A stretch of DNA of 64,000 bases, from contig OZ017798.1 of NCBI GenBank assembly GCA_963969395.1, positions 7,122,173 to 7,186,172 of the forward strand, written 5' to 3'. Made by a program: the position numbers and the translations under genes. Below the pieces are notes generated by a model. It did no database searches. It worked only from the letters and a program-made list of their open reading frames with translations, and was not told where the DNA came from. This DNA comes from Pseudoscleropodium purum. Taxonomy: Eukaryota > Streptophyta > Bryopsida > Hypnales > Brachytheciaceae. Positions 58,051 through 64,000 of the stretch are shown piece by piece (positions within the stretch are counted from its first letter, which is position 1; each line of letters begins with the position of its first letter).

Positions 58051-58246
58051 TAATAACAAATCGCGAACCATTGCACTTCATTTAACATTTAATTGTTTAA
58101 AGATTAAGGGAGTGACCGCGGGGCAGTTTGGGTAGGGCGGTCGGGGGAAATAGGGCCGTCTGGGCGGACGCTGCGTCCGCCGGGACCGCGAATGTCAACG
58201 GACGCTGCGGACACAACGTCCACGTCCAGACATCGTGTCAACCCTG
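58051..58246 (+). mobile_element. right terminus of the large CAGGGTTGAC-family element
   Basis: AACAAATCGCGAACC...GAGTGACCGCGG, then a CGGACG array of B type, ending GTGTCAACCCTG at 58246. The same inner segment occurs at 29.64-29.70, 60.22-60.48 and 60.68-60.87 kb, tying the miniature elements to this gene B-carrying element. Confidence 0.8.
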
Positions 58247-60217
58247 ATTGATCGTCCGACAGAGCGTCCGCAATCTTTGAACTTTGTGTCCTGAATTGTG
58301 ACATTTAAGATCATGCGTACTATTCTTTTTCCAACAACAATTCCAATTTTTTTTAGACAATGCTATTTCTTTGGCAAAATCCCATAAAGAAGGTGATGCA
58401 TTGTTGCATATATTGCTACAACATCCTTCAAATGTCCTCTCAAAAAAATCTCACTTTATTTAGTATTTAAGCATCACCTTAGTATTTCAACTACTCTTGT
58501 TCTTATCTAGAAATGTTTTGATTCTATGAATATTTATTAATCTCCAACTAATGTCAAGTTAATATAAGTTTGGTCTAAAGCTCAGTTTCAACAAACTATA
58601 TTTCCACCTTAAACTTTAACCAAGGTCTATGATTTCTTTGAGGAGAAAGAAAAAGACAAAGATATTCTAATAAGAATTCAATCCAAAAAAGAAAAACACA
58701 TAAGAAGTTTAAAAAGAAATTTGAAGGCATGTATAAAAAGAGCAAGAGAAAGGATTGGATTGCATCATGTAATCTTTTTGCATAAATATGCTACTCCCTC
58801 AAAGAGTCAAGGATCCTTGAATTTTTATTTTTTATATAATTTTTTATATTTTTTAAGAATAAATTATTCTATCATTAATCTTCTTATATTCTTTTGAAAA
58901 TATTACTTGAATGTCACATTTGAATGTGAGGTAAATTTTATTCATTCTTAGTGGTGGCTTAACCTCTAAAGTTCTAAGGCTTTATTTTTTTTTTTATCAA
59001 AAAACACTTGAAACTACCATTTTTATTTCAAGGAGTAAAAAAGTTTTTAAATTTCTATTTAAATTCCATATCTAACTATAGGATCTTGCACTAGACTATT
59101 ATAAAAAATGTATGGAAGAAATTTCAAAAACTTTGATTTTGTAGATTTGAAAGATATTTGCATTTACAAAAAAGAAATTAAGTTTTTTGTTACATGGCTT
59201 CACCGGAGTTTTTGCCTTTCAATCTTCTTAACTTAATTTTTTTTGTACTATTTATTTTGAATTTTGAGTTTTTTATATTGAAGAATTGAGTCAAAAATCT
59301 AGGAAAAAAATTCCCAGAAAAAATACTTAGTCATCACTTGTTAAAAAACTCTTAAGTAGAATTAGGTTCAAGATTGAATAAAAAACTAAATCTTTGATAT
59401 TTCTAATATAGAATTGAAATACAATAATTCCAATAGTAAGATTGTTCTACCAAGCAAACTCATTCCTATCTAACAATATTTCAATTTGAATTCTATAAGA
59501 TATTTTTTCAAGAAGATGATTTGATTGCCCAAAAAACAAGATTGTCCATCACTTTTTTAATTTACTGTAGACTAAATAAAATGAATCAAAGCTTTACATG
59601 AAGACAAAAATATAATCTTTGAGGGAAAAATTAAAAATTAAAAAAATTCAACTTTTTGTGAATTTTTGGTGTTGCCCCTCAAATTATATTTTGGATTTTG
59701 AATGGTATAACTTTTGCTCCTAGTTAAGCAACTATTGAAATAAAGCTTTTTATGTTCAATAGTTGTGACCTCAATTCTTGAAATGATTTCTTGAAACTTT
59801 TTTTAAAGATAGAAAATCATGTCAGCTTTTCTATTCAATAGATAAATATTATTTTTCTAAAAAGATGACGTGATTTTCTATCTTCAAAAAAAATTTCAAG
59901 AAATCATTTCAAGAATTGAAGTCACAAAAGCCTATCCTAAATTCCAAGAGTCCCTACAGGGGCATTGGGATGTTATGTCTTTAGGGATCAATGCATACAA
60001 TCAAGGTTCCATATACAATGTAAAATATTCAAGATTTTAGCTCATAGCTAATAATTGGAATATTTGTGGATTCAATCTACTTCTATCAACTAGCAATATG
60101 ATGGTTATATTACATATGAGGTTTGAGGACTCTACAAGATTGTGGGTTTTTTAGCCCTAAAAATGTTGGCAACGTTGCCAACAACACAGTCTAACATAGT
60201 TGAGAGAGTGTCACATC
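58247..60217. other. unique spacer between inverted arms, with a foldback
   Basis: AT-rich and without genes. Contains the 60-bp-arm foldback at 59765-59925. Confidence 0.6.
59765..59925. repeat. foldback: 60-bp inverted arms with 41-bp loop
   Basis: Arms 59765-59824 and 59866-59925 are near-perfect reverse complements (GTGACCTCAATTCTTGAAAT against ATTTCAAGAATTGAAGTCAC, one mismatch). Confidence 0.85.
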
Positions 60218-60477
60218 CAAGGTTGACACGACGTCCGGAACGTCTAGACGTGGACGTTGTCTCCGCAACGTCCACTGACATTCGTGATCTCGGCGGACGC
60301 AGCGTCCGTCGGGACCGCCCCATCCGCCTGTCCCTCTGTCCGCCCGTCCGCCCCGTTCGCCCTGTCCGCTTTGATGGCCTTGTTTCCCTCGACCGCCCTA
60401 CCCAAACTGCCCCGCGGTCACTCCCTTAATCCTTAAACAATTAAATATTAAATGAAGTGCAATGGTTCGCGATTTGA
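60218..60477 (-). mobile_element. truncated terminus of the large element
   Basis: CAAGGTTGACACGACGTCCGG at 60218 is a B-type end; the sequence then follows the right end of the large element in reverse to GGTTCGCGATTTG at ~60477, where similarity stops. It has the same orientation as the terminus at 60679. The flank GTCACATC is not repeated at the break. Confidence 0.75.
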
Positions 60478-60678
60478 CTCATATTTTCAAATGTCATGAA
60501 ATTTGTGCATATGAAAGATATTCCTCATCTCTACATTCTATTAAAAAATTTCAGCCCAAAATAGGCAAATCTACAGTCACACGTATGTCCAAAAATTATA
60601 TATTGTCTAAAAACACATGTTGGTCCTCTAGGGATTCAACCACATATGAAAAAAAATTAAAACAATGTCTCTTATAAG
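60478..60678. other. short spacer
   Basis: AT-rich, ends in ATTAAAACAATGTCTCTTAT just before the next terminus. Confidence 0.5.
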
Positions 60679-61238
60679 CAGGGTTGACACGATGTCTGGA
60701 CGTGGACGTTGTGTCCGCAGCGTCCGTTGACATTCGCGGTCCCGGCGGACGCAGCGTCCGCCCAGACGGCCCTATTTCCCCCGACCGCCCTACCCAAACT
60801 GCCCCGCGGTCACTCCCTTAATCTTTAAACAATTAAATGTTAAATGAAGTGCAATGGTTCGCGATTTGTTATTAAAACAATGTCTCTCATAAGTTGAAAG
60901 ATTATAAAGTTTGACCATGAGTCCATGATAGTCTTGAAACTATGAAAAAATTCCAATTCATTTTCAGAAGGCAAACTAAAAAAGTTTGTGACTTCAAATA
61001 TATATATATACTATTAAAAAATCAAGATCAACACAAATAGAAACATAATCAATATGGGCAAAATGTATTGAATTTAATATAAAATACCATACATTGTGGA
61101 ATCAAAAATTTACATATACCATATAGTGTGCACATTTGGCTAATTGTACATATAATTTTTTTCATTCCAACTCTATATTTCTAAACTAATTTTTAATGCC
61201 TATATAACCTATTCAACTACTACTTCTGCACTACCAAT

Positions 61239-62732
61239 CTAATATAAATGGCGGAAATGTTCATCTAGCATCGGCCAACGATATGTATTAAAAAATCGCG
61301 TAATTACATGGGCCAAACTAGTATTTTCATCGTCAGTCTTTGAAGAAATGCGCTCCAAGTAAGCATAAAACACTTTTGCAAAGTCATGAAAGGCAAATTG
61401 TGTTGCACTAGGTGTTTTAAGTAGCAAGTTGAAATACGCCTCTGACATGTTGTTTCCATTCATCCACCGAGCAATTTTTCGAATGGCATACTCTTCCGAC
61501 TTACGTGAATACATCGGAATGACTTCCACATCTGCACCTGCTTTATGCAAATATGCAATACGTGGATCCACCCACCATCTCTTCTGCAAAGTCTGTTTCA
61601 TCTCATCTGCTGATGTGAATGTGTACAAAGACTTCATTGGCTGAGAAGCTAAGGTGGTCATGCCCCAATCGCAAACTCCAATATTCACACGTGACTCATC
61701 CTCTGGAAAATACAACAAGATGTTGTCCGAAGAAAGATCATTGTGCAAATGTCCAGCAAGATGCACTGCATACATTATATGCATAAAGGCCCATGTCAGC
61801 ACCATGCGCTTCTTCCGATATCGCCCTAAACGGTGAGCTTTTACAATCTCCTCTTCGGTTGGATTTGTATACATCAAACGGATTTGAATGTTGTCTGGAT
61901 AGTCCTTATCCATATTCAACATTTGTCGAAGAGTTCCACCATTCCACTAATACGCATAACCTTCACACGTTGTTCCGTGCACTGCAGCAAACCGTATCAC
62001 ACCCGCGTATGGAATTCGAACAGCGATTGATTCTTTTTGATGTTCTAACTTTGCAAGATCGGGTCGAGTTTGATGGTGAATGGATTTCTTTGCTGCAAAC
62101 TCCCAATAAGGAAGTATTCCTGAACATCCTTCAATACGAACCTTTCGAATCGTTGCATATCTACCTCTCATCGTTCTATCATCAACAGCAATCACGCGTG
62201 CTGTATCTGGAAGTGCTATTAGGTGCCGTTTGGTCCTTTCCGCTTCAACAACTCCATCATTGCTTTTTCACTAAGCAATTGAACCAATTCGATTGTGCTT
62301 TTTGGCGAATGGAGCACATTGCCCCCTAAACAAGTTCGCTTTCAGAATCACTTCTTCAAACTGGGCGTCATTGGGTCGATATTCTTTGCCATATTTAACC
62401 AAAATGACTTTGGAATTCCACAAAGCGTCATGAACCTTGTTCTCCAAACATTTGGTGAAGTGCGTTTAATGCATTTCGTTATGCCACTTCGCCACATTCA
62501 ATGCATCCAACAACATCTGTGTCATGTCTACCTTGAATTTAGACATGTACTCCTCTTGATATCTGATGTACTTATTGTCTAAAGACAATGTTGTTTCCGA
62601 TTCATAAAATTGAACGATGCGCTCGATCATGAATTTTTTGCATTCTTCCGAAGGACTTTGACGAGCTACCTCCAAGTTTTATGGTCCCTCTCCATGTTTT
62701 AGCTTCGCAACCTTCTTCTTCCCGTTTGGCAT
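61239..62732 (-). pseudogene. gene B, inverted second copy
   Basis: Mirror of 56193-57686 (ATG at 62732, TAG at 61239). It has the same five nonsense codons at the mirrored sites and the same uninterrupted C-terminal 227 codons with HNDLSSDN and DWG. Sharing all five stops means the copies duplicated after inactivation. The TATA box is the complement of 62948-62956. Confidence 0.7.
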
Positions 62733-62939
62733 CGTGACAAATGAAACTGATATCGATCAAATTTTTTAATTTAAAATTGAATTTACGCGCAAGTGTCCAA
62801 AAAATTGGCAACAAGGGGGCCCCCAATAAACCACTTTTGCCTTGCCTAGGAAAGGAGCCAATGGAGGATGAACCACCAAGCTCTCCGCTCCACCTTGCAT
62901 TCACAAGGGACAAAGCAAAAGTGACAATGCGGACGGCCC

Positions 62940-63190
62940 GTCCGCCTCTCTTATAAGGTGCAGACGGCCCCAAACCGTCCGCCCGATTGGACAGGCCGGG
63001 GGTGGCGGACGCATCGGCCGTCCGCCTCCCCGAAACCCTCGAGCCCCGTCCGCCCGATCGGACGGCCACGGGCGGACAAATCTGGCGTCCGCCCGATCCG
63101 ACGGGCAGGGGCGGACAGATTAGGTGTCCGCCCGATCCAACGGCCACGGGCGAAGAAATCTGGTGTAAACCGATTGGACGGCCAAGGACG
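62940..63190 (-). promoter_or_regulatory. array and TATA box of the inverted gene B copy
   Basis: Mirror of the 55735-55985 promoter region, unchanged in spacing. Confidence 0.6.
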
Positions 63191-64000
63191 GATTGCTCTA
63201 ATATATATATTTTTTATATGAGTTTAAAATTTGATTTGTTTTCAAGTCTTAAGGCAAGCTCGGAGTTTCAAAAATGGTGCATTTGAAAGCTGATCCGCTT
63301 TTTTCATCTATTTCTTTAGATGGGAATATTTTTTTTTCATTTTTCAGAAGAAGAGAAATTGATGAAGAATTAAAATCAAGTGGTTTTGTATTTTTTCAAA
63401 GATTTGTAATTTATTTATAAATTTTCAAATGACTTGCATTATAGGTCCCTATTGTGACCCTAGGTCTTTCATAAATGGTGCACTTGCAATTTTAAATAAA
63501 AATGGAAAAGATAAAGAGAAGGATTAACTCTTGTATTTAATAATGGGTTTTTTTTCGGTGCATTCCATCAATGTACTTGTCAATTAAAGAACCATAAATA
63601 AACCATTTCAATGAACTTCCATATTTGAAAATAGAATCTAAAGAAGAACAACTAATTGTCTAATTTGGGCATTTCTTCATACCAATAAGAAATCATTTTA
63701 GCTTTTAGCAATCATTGAATGAAAAATAAAAAAATTTCAAATATTCAAATAATTCAATCTTTCATAAATTAATTAGAAATACATTGTTACCATTTACAAG
63801 TTTCTAAATGTAATAAACACACAACAATAATTTCAAAATACACACCATGCTAGTACATATTTAACCTCAAATGCTAAATTCAAAAATAGACATAATATGG
63901 CTCTTACAAAATTACATTTCTTCTTCATATTTTTATTATTTATCAAAGTCGCTTATAGCCTTATACATCAACGCTATTATAAAATAATACAATGATGTCT

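Larger units (their letters stand above)
54925..58246 (+). repeat. left arm of large inverted repeat
   Basis: Each position x corresponds to 118925-x in the right arm. Reading frames at both ends and the middle map with this single constant, so there is no net indel over 3,322 bp, and translated proteins are identical. The inner end is exactly the GTCAACCCTG terminus at 58246; the outer end lies beyond the window on the right copy. Confidence 0.95.
60679..64000 (-). repeat. right arm of large inverted repeat (continues past window)
   Basis: Reverse complement of 54925-58246 with constant coordinate sum 118925. It begins at CAGGGTTGAC (60679) and runs to the window edge. The array/TATA promoter of gene B is mirrored at 62940-63190. 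Confidence 0.95.

Noticed and set aside
40462..58246. A single 17.8-kb element from the A-type end at 40462 to the B-type end at 58246
   Set aside because: Flanks CTCCCTTC and ATTGATCG do not match, and two gene A copies would be inside; I could not support one bounded element.

Overview
The window is nuclear DNA from a eukaryote with spliceosomal introns, probably a streptophyte (land plant or close relative; bryophyte or fern grade is a low-confidence guess). The reasons are GT-AG introns in phase in at least two genes, a ferric-chelate reductase of the plant FRO type, a HAD phosphatase-like protein with the DLNG signature I associate with plant SCP-like proteins, and a very AT-rich intergenic background loaded with hAT-type DNA transposons. 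There are no prokaryotic operons and I recognise no tRNA or rRNA genes.

Layout. 0.1-6.4 kb: GC-balanced, intron-containing genes encoding a ParB-like/methyltransferase-like protein and a HAD (NLI/FCP1-like) protein; their non-coding gaps carry six copies of a 21-nt hairpin. 7.3-15.4 kb: ancient, decayed relics of a transposon-borne gene family. 15.8-17.1 kb: short elements with CATGGTTGTCAT ends. 19.3-23.5 kb: a six-exon FRO gene with every splice junction in phase but two in-frame TAA codons. 25.3-26.9 kb: three miniature elements with perfect 8-bp target duplications, two of them sharing one target. 28.7-31.8 kb: a Mutator-like transposase relic with a SWIM finger, interrupted by a miniature element that itself carries another. 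34.3-36.8 kb: a decayed DNA-methyltransferase-like gene. 38.6-42.3 kb: a miniature element, an element end and a solo-LTR-like insert. 42.6-50.5 kb: a hAT transposase, an overlapping acidic ORF and a 1,132-codon gene A. 52.9-58.2 kb: a shorter gene A and a protein-kinase-like gene B. From 60.7 kb to the window end the segment 54.9-58.2 kb returns as an exact-register inverted copy, so the window ends inside an inverted repeat of at least 3.3 kb per arm.

How it fits together. The most unusual content is a family of large mobile elements with CAGGGTTGAC ends, the type of terminus used by hAT elements, and CpG-rich CGGACG arrays. Miniature members (182-309 bp, one 643 bp) are deletion derivatives that keep both ends. 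Large members appear to carry gene A (a conserved N-terminal W-x4-C-x2-Y-[IV]-x3-H-I domain, variable middle, in longer versions coiled coil plus RING-like finger) and gene B (protein-kinase fold with HND...N and DWG motifs). A hAT transposase lies beside one gene A. CGGACG arrays followed by TATA boxes lie upstream of gene A, gene B and the transposase, so the arrays look like promoters as well as element ends. Gene A is seen four times and gene B three times, all carrying nonsense codons; in the four best-preserved reading frames there are many stops but no frameshift. Linkage of A, B and transposase in one autonomous element is inference from recurring neighbourhood and shared sequence, not a fully bounded element.
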